NCBI GenBank assembly: GCA_025617745.1 | Contig: CM046859.1 | Span: forward strand, 22,692,006 to 22,756,005 | From: Heliocidaris erythrogramma | Lineage: Eukaryota > Echinodermata > Echinoidea > Camarodonta > Echinometridae | Reading direction: 5' to 3' | Length of the DNA stretch: 64,000 nt | Shown: one piece after another, positions 48,441-60,289 of the stretch | Layout: the number at the start of each line of letters is the position of its first letter | How positions within the stretch are numbered: the first letter of the stretch is position 1 | The notes under the pieces: model-generated | Told to the model about the DNA's origin: nothing | Databases searched by the model: none | Seen by the model: the letters and a program-made list of their open reading frames with translations, nothing else | Made by a program: the position numbers and the translations under genes

Positions 48441-48779
48441 TCATCATCATCGTCATCCTCATCATCATTATTATTATTACTATTATCATCATCAACATCA
48501 TCTATGCTTATTTTGATACGGATAAATAAATCAAATCAAATCAATTTTTCTTTTTGTAAATTATGTCAATGGTAGTTTTATGCAAATTTTAGGAAACGTT
48601 TCTAACTTCTGATTAGTGCCAGAAGGGAGTTAAAATAGTTGCCTTTACATAGAGCTAACATTCCTCTGGTCTGTAATAATTATTGGAGCTATTTAGATCC
48701 TACCCCTCTCGCTTTCTTTCTCTTTGTATATTTCACCCCAACTTTTTCTCCATACAGTATCTCCTCCCCGTCTCTCTCT
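48441..48779. other. SINE tail extension and CT-rich lead-in
   Basis: ATC/ATT trinucleotide tail (to about 48500), a second short tail ATAAATAAATCAAATCAAAT at about 48523-48541, then unassigned DNA. Confidence 0.5.
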
Positions 48780-48840
48780 ACCATTTTCCCACTACCTCTC
48801 CCACTCTCCCCGTCTCTCTCTCTCTCTCTCTCTCTCCCTA
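48780..48840. repeat. (CT)n microsatellite
   Basis: TCTCTC run embedded in a longer pyrimidine-rich patch from 48700. Confidence 0.9.
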
Positions 48841-50470
48841 TCTTCATAGAACCATTATTCCTTATTATCGTTTCACTTTGTCAGTTTTGAATCTGTGTAT
48901 CTATATATTTTCAAATAGGGATCATGGTTATCCCCAAAGCATTAAACAGTATATGGCAGCTTTACACACCAGTCTTGACGTCGAGCAAAAGTTACATCAC
49001 ACCATGAGCGCCCATGATTAAAGAAGTTACTCTCGCCAGCATGGTCATGAACAATAGCGACTTCGTCAAGAGTCTTAATTAAGTAAGCTATTATAATTAT
49101 ATATCTTAACTGGTCTTAATTCGAATTACCAACGAAGATTGATTATCACCATCAAATACATCTGATGGAATGCCAACACAAAAACCGCATCAACAAACAA
49201 CCTCTTATATACGAGTAAACCCTACTGCATCGTGTCTGTCATACAATAATTTTTTGAAACATAAAGTAAAGTTCTTTTCATGCAATTACCGTCGTGATTG
49301 AAACTGTCTCAAAGTAATTGCGACTGCTAAGATATTGACTTAATCTCGCTGAAGGGCACATGCACAGCACACAGAAATGGGTATTATGGGACTGCACGCA
49401 TGATGTGGCATGAATGTTCGGCCCGAACAGCTATTTCTCGTCATATTTCGAATATGACGGCATTGAAGAGCAATCCCTTTTAGAAGATTTTCTACAATGA
49501 TATTCTTCCAAACTGATATAAAAGAAATGAGAAAGCTCACAAATTATTGTTCACCTTTCCGAGGACTCTATCACCGGTTGCAATCTAAAGTTAAATGTCT
49601 AAAGATGGCTTCCCTCCAAATGGTCTTATACCCTGACCAATTATAGACCATGATTTCGAGTGGACCTTATTGTTCTATCGCATCTAAAAGGCAAAGTCCG
49701 CCCTGAAATCGAGTTGACTTCACTAACAGCTGAAAAAAATAACGAGAGAAATGGTTCAGTGAAAGTTTGAGAAAAATTCGAAAATGCATGAGGAAATTAA
49801 AATTAGAATTATAACTAGTGTTCTTATAAATCATAATGCTAATAAAAATAATAATGATGATTTGTTTTGTGATGCTTATCACATGTAGTTGGAATCCCGT
49901 TCTGCCCTTTCCAAAAGTTGTGGGATGCTTTTGGCGTAAAAAAGACAAACGGCATGACAGTTGACATGTTTGGTCAGCGATATTTTGTGTTTCTGACATA
50001 ATGGTTTGAACCATGAATTTCACAGGCCATAATGCCCCTGTGGTTTTAAGATGATGAAACGACACCGTCCGTATACAACGAAATTCGGTGTTTCAAAATA
50101 CACTGTTTTAGATTCTCGGGAATACGCCTAGCACGCATTTCGTAGAAAATGCACTTTCCATCCTGGCTGCCATCCCCAAGACGTATCACACACTGGGGAG
50201 GGGATATTCATGGGTTCGATTCACTGTGAGTACCGAATCGGACGGCGTATCATTTTCCCCGTCAATGGAACTGTTGGACGATGTGAAGCATAACGTGGGC
50301 TGATTTTGGTGTTTCGTGCGTCACTAGTGAAATTCAAAATTGAGTTTTTTAGAGAGTATATAGGACTCAGAAGCACAATAACGCTTGGATTTCCATTTTC
50401 TTTCAATCACGGGGCATGTGGAAGTTTGCACCGCCTCCCCTTTTCTTTTGGTAGTCATCACATTTATCCG
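48841..50470. other. Unassigned sequence
   Basis: No exon, RNA gene or recognised repeat, although open frames occur at 49667-50065 (minus) and 50306-50818 (plus). A CpG-rich patch at 50470-50570 (GGCGCCAGGAACGTCACGGC) is noted as a possible promoter or exon remnant, without support. Confidence 0.35.
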
Positions 50471-50663
50471 CTCGGCTATGACCGGGTAATAATGTTGGGG
50501 CGCCAGGAACGTCACGGCGCGGCGTGCCGCAGCGTGACGAACATGCCTGCTGTACAAAAGCCACCGTCGTTATTTAAGATGTATTCTACATTTAATATTT
50601 GTCCTTTCTTTCCTCCATATTCCTGTATATATATGGCGTATGATTTAACCTGTCTTTCAGGGT

Positions 50664-50750
50664 CTTTCTCTCTCTCTCTCTCTCTTTCTCTCCCTTTCCC
50701 TCTCTCCCCCTCTCTCTCTCCCCCCCTCTCTTTCTCCTTGTCTCTCTTTC
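50664..50750. repeat. (CT)n / CCCTCTC tract
   Basis: Pyrimidine-only simple repeat. Confidence 0.95.
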
Positions 50751-50873
50751 ATGATAAACATGATCATCAAAATTATGATTGTTATAATCGCTTGACAAAA
50801 TATTTCACAGTACAATAGCTAGCGTAATAGTGAAATCGTAAATATCATTTTTATTTTGGGAAGCAGGAATATC

Positions 50874-50992
50874 ATAGTAGTAGTAGTAGTAGCAGCAGTA
50901 GTAGCTGTAGTAGTAGTAGTAGTAGTAATAGTAGTAGTAGTAGTAGCAATACTATAAGTAATAGTAGTAGTAACAACACTAGAAGTAGTAGT
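50874..50992. repeat. (TAG)n array
   Basis: TAG/CAG/TAA trinucleotide array that adjoins the 3' end of the SINE at 51002-51232. Confidence 0.9.
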
Positions 50993-51001
50993 AATGATAA
51001 T

Positions 51002-51232
51002 AATAAAAATAATGGGTTCTTGTATAGCGCACATGTCTGCCAGACTTGACACTCCTGGCGCTCCACAATTATTATGGCTGCACTTCCGGCGCTCTAGCAT
51101 TACCTCACCTGGGTCGAGTGTGGCAAATGTAGATTAATGTCTTGTCAAAAGACACTAGTGCTGGGCCAGGGATTCGAACCCCGTACCTTGTGGCTCACAG
51201 TCCGGGGACTTATCCACTAGACCACAATACCT
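51002..51232 (-). mobile_element. tRNA-derived SINE with recognisable A and B boxes
   Basis: Best-preserved copy of the family. On the minus strand the 5' end reads TGTGGTCTAGTGGATAAGTC (A box, about 51209-51228), and GGGGTTCGAATCCC is the B box (about 51170-51183). The spacing is tRNA-like. It continues through CTGGCCCAGCACTAGTGTCT, TGACAAGACATTAATCTAC, CCACACTCGACCCAGGTGAG and TGTGCGCTATACAAGAACCC to an ATT-rich tail at 50998-51012. Insertion is between trinucleotide arrays. Confidence 0.85.
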
Positions 51233-51233
51233 A

Positions 51234-51320
<87 letters not shown>
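51233..51320. repeat. (AAT)n microsatellite
   Basis: About 85 bp of pure AATAAT directly abutting the 5' end of the SINE. Confidence 0.97.
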
Positions 51321-51321
<1 letters not shown>

Positions 51322-51344
51322 CAACAATAACAGTGGTAGTAGGA

Positions 51345-51405
51345 GTGCAGTACTTAAGTAGTAGTAGTAGTAGTGCAGTACTTAAGTAGTAGTAGTAGTA
51401 GTGGT
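51345..51405. repeat. Short tandem repeat GTGCAGTACTTAAGTAGTAG
   Basis: The 20-mer plus TAG units occurs twice (about 51345 and 51372). Confidence 0.85.
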
Positions 51406-51409
51406 GATA

Positions 51410-52607
51410 CATGGAGTAAAAACAGTGGTAAAAAAAAAATCGTTTGACTTTTTTGTAATACACATGTACGCAATGCTTAAAACTCGATGCTGTTTCCCTC
51501 TTTGAATCTCATTTTGGCTGAACTACCTCATTTGTCTGAACCCCCGACCTCAGGAGAGAAGCGAAGCATTGTAGCTCAAAATTACCTTCAAAGTGCGTCA
51601 CCCTAGAACAACTTAGGGTTTGAAAAAGCTTTTTTTTACATTCACTCCTCACAAATGGAGGAGGTAATGCATTGGGTTATTTGTTCAGTGCGCAAAGTGC
51701 AACGGTAAACTTGCATGTCGTCTTAAAGTGCTGTTTTGGCAGGATATAAGTAAAATAATTGTTCTTTGAAGTGAAAAATAAATGAAATCAGTTGGAATTT
51801 GAAAAAAGGGTAAAGTGTCCAAAGTAAAGCTACCTGAAATTAATGAAAGAACGTCATGACCGGCGGCCGAAGTGTCAATTCGTCAGAGAACATCATAATA
51901 TATACGTTCATAGATTTTTTTAACGTAATGAGATTACTAGTATGTAAAAACACATCACCGGGAAGTTGAGAGCCCAAAGAACAACATGCGCTGGCAGTTT
52001 CCCACATGTATTTATTGGGTTCCCTTGAACACAAATTAACTAGGAAAAGAAATAACATTAAAAATAAAGGGGAAAATACTTTTTTCCCTCTTATCCCATT
52101 CAAACTTGTTAATAACCGATATTATAAAACACAGAATAATCTTTTTGTTATCTTCAGACGTAAGTGTCGGTCTTAAGTCTGGCTAACATTACACGAAGCG
52201 TCATTTACTGACGTTAGGACCGCGTCAATGGCAATACGTCTTTTGCGCGTCATGAAAAAGTGATTGAACAGTGCAAACAGTAATTTTAATAATGGGCGTA
52301 TTGATTAATTACCTTCACAGACTCGATTAGCGTAGGTAATGACGCAATCGAAATGATGCCTCGTGTGAGTCAAGCTTATAGCATATTTTTCATCGTAGAA
52401 CTGATCCTTATGCCCCCGCCCCTTTAACATCCAAAACCTGTTGCCATATCCCTTTCACACCTGTCTAACCAGACTCCGTCATGCACTGATGTCCTGACAT
52501 GAGGATGTTTTGAGACCTCTTTCGCACGCAGTAACCTATGTAAACGGGTCAATGGATTGAATCAGCTTACCACGTTGTTTTACTCGTTTTTTCATGTTTA
52601 TGTTCTA
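51410..52607. other. Unassigned sequence
   Basis: Contains several ACGTC-rich words (52190-52260) but no organised array. No gene recognised. Confidence 0.35.
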
Positions 52608-52749
52608 CAGGGGAGCGTTTCATCAAGTGTTTTCACAGTAATTTCTACTGACAGCTGTTATAAGCTACTGAAATCCTTGCATCTGACTGGCTGAGAGCAA
52701 ATTTGTCGGTAAAAATCACTGACAAAACGCTTGATGAAACACTCCTCAG
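52608..52749. mobile_element. Palindromic MITE, family GGGGAGCGTTTCATCAA, copy 3
   Basis: Arms CAGGGGAGCGTTTCATCAAG and CTTGATGAAACACTCCTCAG. The centre GAAATCCTTGCATCTGACTG, GGCTGAGAGCAAATTTGTCG matches 29368-29505 and 29546-29697. Confidence 0.85.
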
Positions 52750-53225
52750 GTAAATAGGTTAATTGAGAGACTGACACATAAAAAATGGTCTGAAATGTTC
52801 GTGATGTTGAATAAAACGTCTCTTCTCTTCTTATCACTGATCTACCGTAACCTTAATATTGTCTTAAAGCTTATGAAATTGGCTTGATGTAAAATAGCCC
52901 TTGATGACTGGCCTGAATCTGATGAAATACGGCTCAACGCTCCTGGCGGAGTAAAACGAGTTGAATTGAACGCCGGGCGTATGTTGTGTCATTATTATAT
53001 TATATGTAAAACTAAAATAAGGAAAAGCCGTTACATTTCCTTACCAGTTTTGCTCCATTTTCCAGTCAATTTATCGTTTCAAAGCTAGACGTTCCAATAA
53101 CAATCATGTAACCAGATATACCGGTTCTATGAATACACGAAGGACATCCTTATAAACAGAATACATGGGAATATGTGCACATTGTACTTTCAGACAGCCT
53201 TGATAATGGTAAGTTAAATTAGCAG
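52750..53225. other. Unassigned sequence
   Basis: GAGTTGAATTGAACGCCGGG near 52959 is not assigned to a family. No gene recognised. Confidence 0.35.
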
Positions 53226-53227
53226 CC

Positions 53228-53358
53228 CAGGGGCCTGTAACATAAAGAGATACAATCAATCTTACGATCAATTGTAACTCTTCAGTACATGGTTTGCCAT
53301 AGACTTACGATTGATATCAAGCGTAAAACTGGTTTATCTCTTTATGTTACGGGCCCCA
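53228..53358. mobile_element. Palindromic MITE with CAGGGGCC...GGCCCCAG-type ends
   Basis: CAGGGGCCTGTAACATAAAG at the left pairs with CTTTATGTTACGGGCCCCAG at the right (one mismatch region). An inner pair is ATCAATCTTACGAT with ACTTACGATTGATAT-type sequence. About 131 bp, non-coding. Confidence 0.8.
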
Positions 53359-53815
53359 GATGGAGTACATAATGCAAAGTCTAATAAAACATGTGTTCTG
53401 ACAACGTAAGGCAACATCCACTTATTAGTCAAGTGTTTGTAGGGTACCTGGCAGGAAACAACGATTGGATTTTATTAACGGTTCCATAAAATGCAATCTG
53501 AAGACAAACATGTTCTGTGCTCAAAGTAATGTCTTTGGAAGATCCTAATCATACTAATTAACTTAATATATGTTCGTCATTTATTCATACCACTATGCGC
53601 GTACTATAACAGGCCACCATGGCATGTGAATTAATTCCTGTGTCAACCATCCCTCTAAACTTCTTCAGCCCCACTCTTGTCATCCCTTGAATACCATCAA
53701 TGGGCTCGGTACAAAATGTTAAGGGTAGGTTGGACTTTTGAAGCGTTATGACCCCGTAAAGATCTTTCTTCCATCCGTGCAACAGCATACATCTATTCAG
53801 AGACAGTTAAGCCTG
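53359..53815. other. Unassigned sequence
   Basis: No gene or repeat recognised. The minus frame at 53585-53788 has no motif I know. Confidence 0.35.
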
Positions 53816-53819
53816 TGAC

Positions 53820-54200
53820 AAGGAAAGGAGGGAGGGAGAGTGGGAGAGAAATAAATGGAGGGAGTGAGTGAGAGGGGAAGGGAGAGTGTAGGGAGAGGGT
53901 GACAGAGGGAGGGGGAGAGAGAAATAGAGATAGTGTGTGAAAGGGGAAGGGAGCGTGTAGGGAGAGGGTGACAGAGGGAGGAGAGAGAGAGAGAGAGTGA
54001 GTGAGTGAAAGGGGAAGGGAGAGTGTAGGGAGAGGGTGACAGAGGGAGGGGGAGAGAGAGAAATAGGGAGAGTGAGTGAAAGGGAATGGAGAGTGTAGGG
54101 AGAGGGTGACAGCGAGAGAGGGAGAGAGAGAGAGGGAGGGAGGGAGAAGGGGAGGGGAGGGAGAAGAAAGTAGAGGGGGTGGGGAGATGGTGATAGAGAA
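53820..54200. repeat. Purine-rich minisatellite, unit about 69 bp
   Basis: GGGGAAGGGAG then GTGTAGGGAGAGGGTGACAG recurs at about 53874, 53943, 54011 and 54081, each followed by a GA-rich spacer. The long minus Ser/Leu/Pro-rich frames (up to 206 residues) are repeat artefacts. Confidence 0.9.
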
Positions 54201-54477
54201 GTGGTGTGACAAAAAAAAAAGAAGTCGATCACTGGAAAGAGAGAGACATTGAGACATAGAAACACATAGAGATAAAGAATGAGAAACATATGGAGGGAGA
54301 TTGAAATAATAGAGAGAGATAGAGAGAAGGAATACATCTTTCCATTTTGCAGTTCTGCATCTGTTCATGTCTCGTTCAAGTCGTATCTCATATAACCTCA
54401 AAATAATTTGCAAACAAATTTTTAGGCATTTTACTGCCAGTGTTTAATCGTATGCTCGATCTGTAATGAAAAACACA

Positions 54478-54545
54478 ATTGGAACCAGCGGGATTCGAAC
54501 CTGTCATCTACTGCTTGCCGGGCTTGCCATCAAGCTTCTTCGTTT
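54478..54545 (-). repeat. tRNA-like remnant
   Basis: The minus strand reads GACAGGTTCGAATCCCGCTG GTTCC with a perfect B box (about 54489-54503), but the T-stem bases do not pair and no cloverleaf is apparent. It may be a SINE head or pseudo-tRNA. It lies just beyond the 3' end of the LINE below. Confidence 0.4.
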
Positions 54546-54574
54546 ACTAACCTCAAAATACTTCCCTCGGAACA

Positions 54575-56205
54575 AAATACAAATTTCAAGGTTTATTTCG
54601 GAAAATACAGAATACAGATAAAATGCACATGCTGAAGCCAGAAGGCTGAAATGTACGTGCTAACAATGGTAAAAGGATACAAATGAAATATGTATTAAAA
54701 AATATAACCACTGATAAAACATATCTACATTATATATGAAAGTTAAAATGCTGGCCTGATTAAAAAGAGATACTAAAACATATAAGATACAATATATTTT
54801 ATGTAATTTAAAAAATATACAAAATAAAAATAGATATTAAGTTTAAAAATCAACGATCATTAAGAAGATCAATACAATATGGCATTGCACATTGTTTGAA
54901 ACGGGAGGTTTTCCATTTATATTGACTATATTTTTGTCCGTTTCGTAATGACATGCCAACATTTTTTCATTCAGGTAACCAGCCTTTACAACGTGAGTTT
55001 TTAATTAAAGATTCAGCAAAACCAATGCACAATTTTCTCGCCTTATTTGTAATCGTTCAAGTTGGAATCGTTTCAGGGCATCTTCATAGTCTATATAATT
55101 TTAACCTAAAAACAATTTCTGGATTCTTTCTAAACTTAGTAACTGATCTACAGTGATACCTGTTTTAAAAACAGGTGCGCAATACCCCAAAACAGGACGA
55201 ATATATCCAGCATAGGGAATTAAGTCGAGAGTTGGTAGTTTATATTGCTTAACCATTTTAAACATTCAAAGTTTTCTATTGCTATTTTTAAAATTTCATT
55301 TATGTTAGTGTCTCATTTCAAATTTTGTTGGATGTAGATTCCCAGGATTTTTACCGTTTAAACATGTAACAATTTTAAATTACAAATGCTCAATATCTCA
55401 GGTGCAGATGAAATTTTCATAAATATTAATCTCATTGCAGTGCATTTTTGAGGATTTAATTTTATGTGATTACTTTCTGTCCCTACCAATAATTGATCTA
55501 GTACATGTGTTTTTGTAAAGATCGATCTTCAAGCAGTGTAAAATCATCAGCATATTCAAAATATGACAATGACTAATCTTGGCATGCATCATTGGACAAA
55601 AAATAAAATGGGACCTAATTTAGTACCTTGAGGAACGCCGGCATGGGTAGTTGCATATTCTGAGAGTGCATTTTTATATTTCAAACATTGCAATCGTTAT
55701 TCTGAGAAACATATTATCCAATTAATTAAAAACGGTCTAAAATTAAGATCAATAAATTTCCTGATCAAAATATTGTCCAATCTGTCATGCTTTCGAAAAG
55801 TCTGTACAAACAATAGTTGACGTAGATTTTGGTCTATTACCATTTTTAAAAATGTTATGCAATATACTTATTAGTTAGATATTGATAAACCAGATTTTTA
55901 CCATATTGATGAGGATCAATGTACTTTGATTTGTCTTCCAGGAGCCACTTGGCAATAAATGATTCTCCTATTTTTGCGAGACAACTTGTTAACGCTATGG
56001 GGCGTAGCTGCTGGATCGTTAGTAGTTGAGATTTCGAGATGGGAACAATTTGACTTCTCTTCCACTGCACTGGAACTATTCCCTGATGAAAAGATGCATT
56101 TGATATATATGCTACAGGTTGACTTAATTCGTAAGCAAATTCGCATATAATACGTAGTGGTAGGTCTTTCTTCAATCCTGCTTTGTTACTGTCTTTTTAC
56201 TTTTT
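54575..56205 (-). pseudogene. 5'-truncated, frameshifted non-LTR retrotransposon (LINE) with reverse-transcriptase domain
   Basis: Read on the minus strand. The first block (56175-55855) reads an RT-like stretch with YISNASFHQGIVPVQWKRSQ, IVPISKS and LRPIALTSCLAKIGESFIAK, which is the fingers region of a LINE reverse transcriptase (W..S.I.PI.K......RPI.LT). It loses frame near 55870. After a gap, GVPQGTKLGPI (about 55610-55640) is the region leading to the catalytic core. YADD (55543-55554) is the catalytic motif, followed by FTLLEDR, in a different frame. The segment HIKLNPQKC lies near 55440-55470. The C-terminus has RNGQKYSQYKWKTSRFKQCA and ends LLNDR at the stop at 54850-54852. The 3' tail has TTCAGCCTTCTGGCTTCAGC and AATAAACC. 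The endonuclease domain is absent and several frameshifts are present, so the copy is dead. The clade (CR1/L2/Jockey-like) is not resolved. Confidence 0.9.
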
Positions 56206-56227
56206 TAAGTATGGTATAGACAGGCAC

Positions 56228-56335
56228 CTGTGAACGATTTTGTTACTGGGGTGCTGTGAGCCAAAAAAAAAACCGGTCCTCAGCATTTTTGGGTCTCTTT
56301 TTAACTATACTTTACCTCAAAAAAGGGCCAGGGTA
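56228..56335 (-). repeat. Dispersed repeat, copy 2 (inverse of 35216-35378)
   Basis: CGATTTTGTTACTGGGGTGC and TGTGAGCC are the complement of the sequence at 35336-35374. The match continues weakly through GGGTCTCTTTTTAA. It directly borders the 5' truncation point of the LINE. Confidence 0.65.
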
Positions 56336-59015
56336 TAGACCTGATATGGTTGGACCTCTGGACATATTGATGGCGAAGGTAAGTACGCTGGCAATCTGCT
56401 CCTGTCCAAGGGTCGGAAGTCTGTCGTTATTGATATAAACTGCATATGAATAACACTTGCCGTTGTCTAGGATGATGTGGTAGAAATAAGATATAGCAAT
56501 TCAATTCAGAATTACTTATAAGCCAGCTTCTATCAGATATACCATTCCATTACCATAACTGTAAATTACCAGGCGTTTTTTTTCGTTAGACCAATTGGTG
56601 TATACCTTTATTTACAAACAAATCTGAAAAATTATACTTAATTGAAGAAATGTTGAAATATTTATAATTGTATGAAATGTTTTTTTAAAACTTTTGTATC
56701 CATGCAATGCATTACGCTTTCATTTTTGTTAATATACACGAATTTTCTTTTTTACAGTCAACTTATCATCATTCTACAACATGTGATATACATGTATAAT
56801 TTATGCAACTACAAATGCATATATGTCTTAAGAAGGATAAAGGGATTTTAGTGCATCCCCGCATTGTTCCTGCGGATATGCATCCAATATCATTGCAAAA
56901 ACAAGAAAGGAAAATACTGGAAATAAATGCTAACGATGGCCATGTCTGGAGGGTATTTTCTTATATGTCAGATGTGAATAGCAAAGGTAGCTTGGATTAG
57001 GAAAAGGAGTTCAAAAGTGGTGTTACCTTTTCTAGTTCCTTCTCTAAAGATAATCTGAATGAAAAAAAAAAAATCATCCAACTCTTTATCTTGTTTTTTA
57101 AATTTTTATCGAAATCGGACACACAATAAAAAAAATTAAAAAGTTGTAATGATCATTTTGGTCGAATCGGTAATGTCGCGGCGGATATGTTTCCCATTTA
57201 TCACAACGTACAAAATGTCAATTTTTCAAAATGTATTAATCTCGACCTTTCTTAAATTATTATATGCGATCCATGATATATTTTAGCACTGCCCGGGGGA
57301 AAAGGCGGTTACGAGAGAACGGAAATTGATGACTGTTTAGTGCACGATAAATGGGAGAGTTGTCCACGAATACATCACGATCAGTTGACCATAATGTCAC
57401 TTTTCGATTCGGATAGATTTAGTGATCTCATCTTACAGATATTTACGATTTCCTTATTTTTTGTTCGATTTCTGTCAAATTTTCACCATCCTGTTTTTCA
57501 TAATTTTCTGCACAAATTTAACTTATTCCAAAGTTTTATTGCCCGTTAAGTGCATTTGGCGGAGGAAGAATATTTGTTGTCATTTAAAATCTTTTCTGCA
57601 TGTTCTTTGCTTAAAATTTTGTTTGTCTGAATACTATCATGCCTTCACTTCTGAAATAGAGCTGCGCCAAAGAACTTCCGAATAGGTAAAAGAGCTGTTT
57701 GGACCATTTCAGAAAACAATCACGTAAAAGAAATGACACGTCCTGGAGCACCATTCGGATCTGTTTCTGGGACAGGTAGTACTGTTTTGAAACGAGGAAA
57801 TTCAGCACGAACAATACGTCCTTGAAGGTAGAATTGCCTCTTGATGTTGCATTATTCATGGGGGAAAAGAATTAAGAGAGTTAGGAATTAAACACTGATA
57901 TCTGACATTTGATGTCATAAAGGTACTGTGTTCACAAGAGAATTATCCTAGGTATCTTACGGCGTTTTCTTCATAGATATTTTTGACGATGAATTATATG
58001 GCGTTCTTGTTGGTGATTAATGGTAATGTTATAAGGCTGATATTGATGATGGTACAAGTCGACCAAGAAATTATGTGACATGCTAGTGATAGACAGGTGG
58101 AAATCGATGGCCGAAATACCCCCACATTGGTAGAAAAAGTAACATGCAAAACAAACGATAAAATAAAACAATTTTAATCGGGGTGAAACATCGTCCCCCT
58201 TCTTTCAGGATTTCCGTGGGAAAATAATTTTTCGGGAAAATGTCGTTGATGTCCTGGTATTCGTTGTTAGAATAATAACTGTCCTAGGAGTATTCGTCTA
58301 GTTTGTAGTTGTCCGGGGTTTATTTAAGGTAGTCGTCCTGACAATGATGTGGATTATTTGTGTCTCCGGGTATATGGAGATGGTAGTAGAAACGATGCTA
58401 ATTGTAAGTAAAATAATGGCTTTGTTTCTGACAAACAAAACCATTTTCACTCCCGCTTATGCTTAGTAGGAGATGCTGATGGATTTTTTGTCGAACCATT
58501 TGTTTTTGCAGTGCACGATCTAACTTTTGCCTTTGCTATTCTAACATGATCGCAAAGACTTTTGAAAAATCGACCTAAATGCAATTTTAATACCCTATTT
58601 TTTTTTAGCTATATATAGAAATCATATTCGGATTACATAATACGTCGTTGTAATGTTCATATATTTCGGTATAGGTGATGGACAAGGCTAGAGAAATTGA
58701 TTTTTCGAAAGTCTTTGGGATCGTTTTTCTGAAGTTGATTTTGTAATCAAACTTTAAATTCTTGAATACTTGAAACGTAGTAATTAAATTACTATTGCAA
58801 TTCCCGTCTTTTCCGATTTTTTTTTCACACCTTGTAGTAAGGCTTGTAATATTTTCTAATTACCAGATAAGCCAAACAATATATTGTAACATACCGTACA
58901 CCCAAGATTTTGATAAATGGAGGAATTAATCCTCTCCCCACCCCCACACCTTATTCAAGAAAGTCCCCTTATACCAGATTCAACACTTTTACAGTACCTG
59001 TCCTCTTTTTGTATC
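56336..59015. other. Long AT-rich unassigned stretch
   Basis: About 2.7 kb with no recognised repeat, exon or RNA gene. Open frames of 60-87 residues lack motifs. Confidence 0.4.
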
Positions 59016-59019
59016 CAAC

Positions 59020-59200
59020 TTGATTTTTTTTCTTATAAGGTCATTCTTATATTTATGATTATATATTGTATATATATTCTGTATCCTTCTATTTTATTAC
59101 TGTAAATTATTTGTAAAAGATTTCACAATTCAGCCTTTGGCTGCGAAGAAATTTTAATAAATAAACCCATTTCAATTCAATTAAATCAAAAACTTACACT
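59020..59200 (+). mobile_element. LINE 3' tail
   Basis: TTCAGCCTTTGGCTGCGAAG then AATTTTAATAAATAAACCC, ending in TTCAATTCAATTAAATC. The TTCAGCCTTNGGCT motif followed by AATAAA closely resembles the tail of the LINE at 54575-56205 (minus), so this is a very short 3' insertion of a related element. Confidence 0.65.
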
Positions 59201-59710
59201 AATTATGTTACTATGACAAAAGCACACTCTTGCTCTACACGTCACTAAATCATCTTCTTTGTATGCAATGACGGATCATACTCACATATCTATGGTGATT
59301 TACAAAAATACTCTTACATGACGTTGTATGTGCATGTTTGCACAAATTTACTTATCACAAGCTTTGAATGAGCGCTTTCGAGTGATGGTATGATGAAAAG
59401 AAAAGACCTAACGTGTAAACAGATTCATTGATCGTCCCTTAATGCTCCAGGCTGAAGTGGTAATGACATATTCGATGATGAATTATATCTAAGCTGTATG
59501 CTTTCGGATATGGAAAACACAGTTTATGTTACTTTCTTATTAAGTGTGTTTATGAAATTTAGATGCTTTTAACAAGAGTGATGCATGTACCCTTTGGAAA
59601 TGGAAAAAAATATTGTACTAAGCTATCTTTAAATTACATCATTGGTTGCAGTAGTGAAAGTGATTGAAATAATATGTGTGTGTGGTGTAAGGATGTGTGT
59701 AAATGCGTGT
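59201..59710. other. Unassigned sequence
   Basis: Nothing recognised. Confidence 0.4.
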
Positions 59711-59713
59711 TAT

Positions 59714-59776
59714 AGGGAGAGAGGAAGAGAGAGAGAGTAGGAGAGAGAGAGAGGGGGGGGGGGGGGGGGGGAGAAA
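59714..59776. repeat. (GA)n followed by G19
   Basis: Purine tract with a G run at 59753-59771. Confidence 0.95.
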
Positions 59777-60285
59777 GGGATGGAACTGTTCTGTAAAGTA
59801 TTATTGATAGCTATCATCGGTCATTCCCAAGAAGCTGGTTATAATTTATCTCGTCTATGACGAAGATATTTTAACGGTTATTGGTTGTGGCCTTATTATC
59901 AGAAGCATGAAAACAATTCAAAGGAATATTAATTTTTGTGTACATAGTGAACATTCTTATAAATATTAAAATAGTAAAAATATTTGTAATAGAAAAGGTG
60001 ATGAACAAAATATGTATATATCATGAGGGGGTATAAAATATGTAACAAATATAAATTTGAGGAAATCACACATGCATTTGTTAGGAAAAAGGGATAATTA
60101 GAATACCGGAAAAGGAAAAACAACTGGTAAACAATGCGTAAATAACGTCTAAGTATAAAGGCCGTATCGCTCATTATTTTGTCCCCGTTAAATAGCGATC
60201 ATCTTCATCATTACAAACTTTCTTAAAGTTTTCTGATTTTCCTTATAAATTTGTTTTCATAGTTTTGTCGCATTGATTAGAAAGT
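59777..60285. other. AT-rich unassigned sequence
   Basis: Nothing recognised. Confidence 0.4.
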
Positions 60286-60289
60286 TGTT

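Noticed and set aside
50306..50818. 170-codon plus frame with a GC-rich middle
   Set aside because: The second half is a CT microsatellite and the first half has no recognised motif. Kept only as a note in the interval entry.
53793..54413. 206-codon Ser/Leu/Pro-rich minus-strand frame
   Set aside because: Arises from the purine minisatellite with a unit length divisible by three.
54478..54545. Functional tRNA gene on the minus strand
   Set aside because: B box present, but acceptor and T stems do not pair and no anticodon arm can be drawn.
56336..59015. Host gene hidden in the long repeat-poor stretch
   Set aside because: Searched for splice-bounded open segments with coding-like composition. 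Only short unsupported frames were found.
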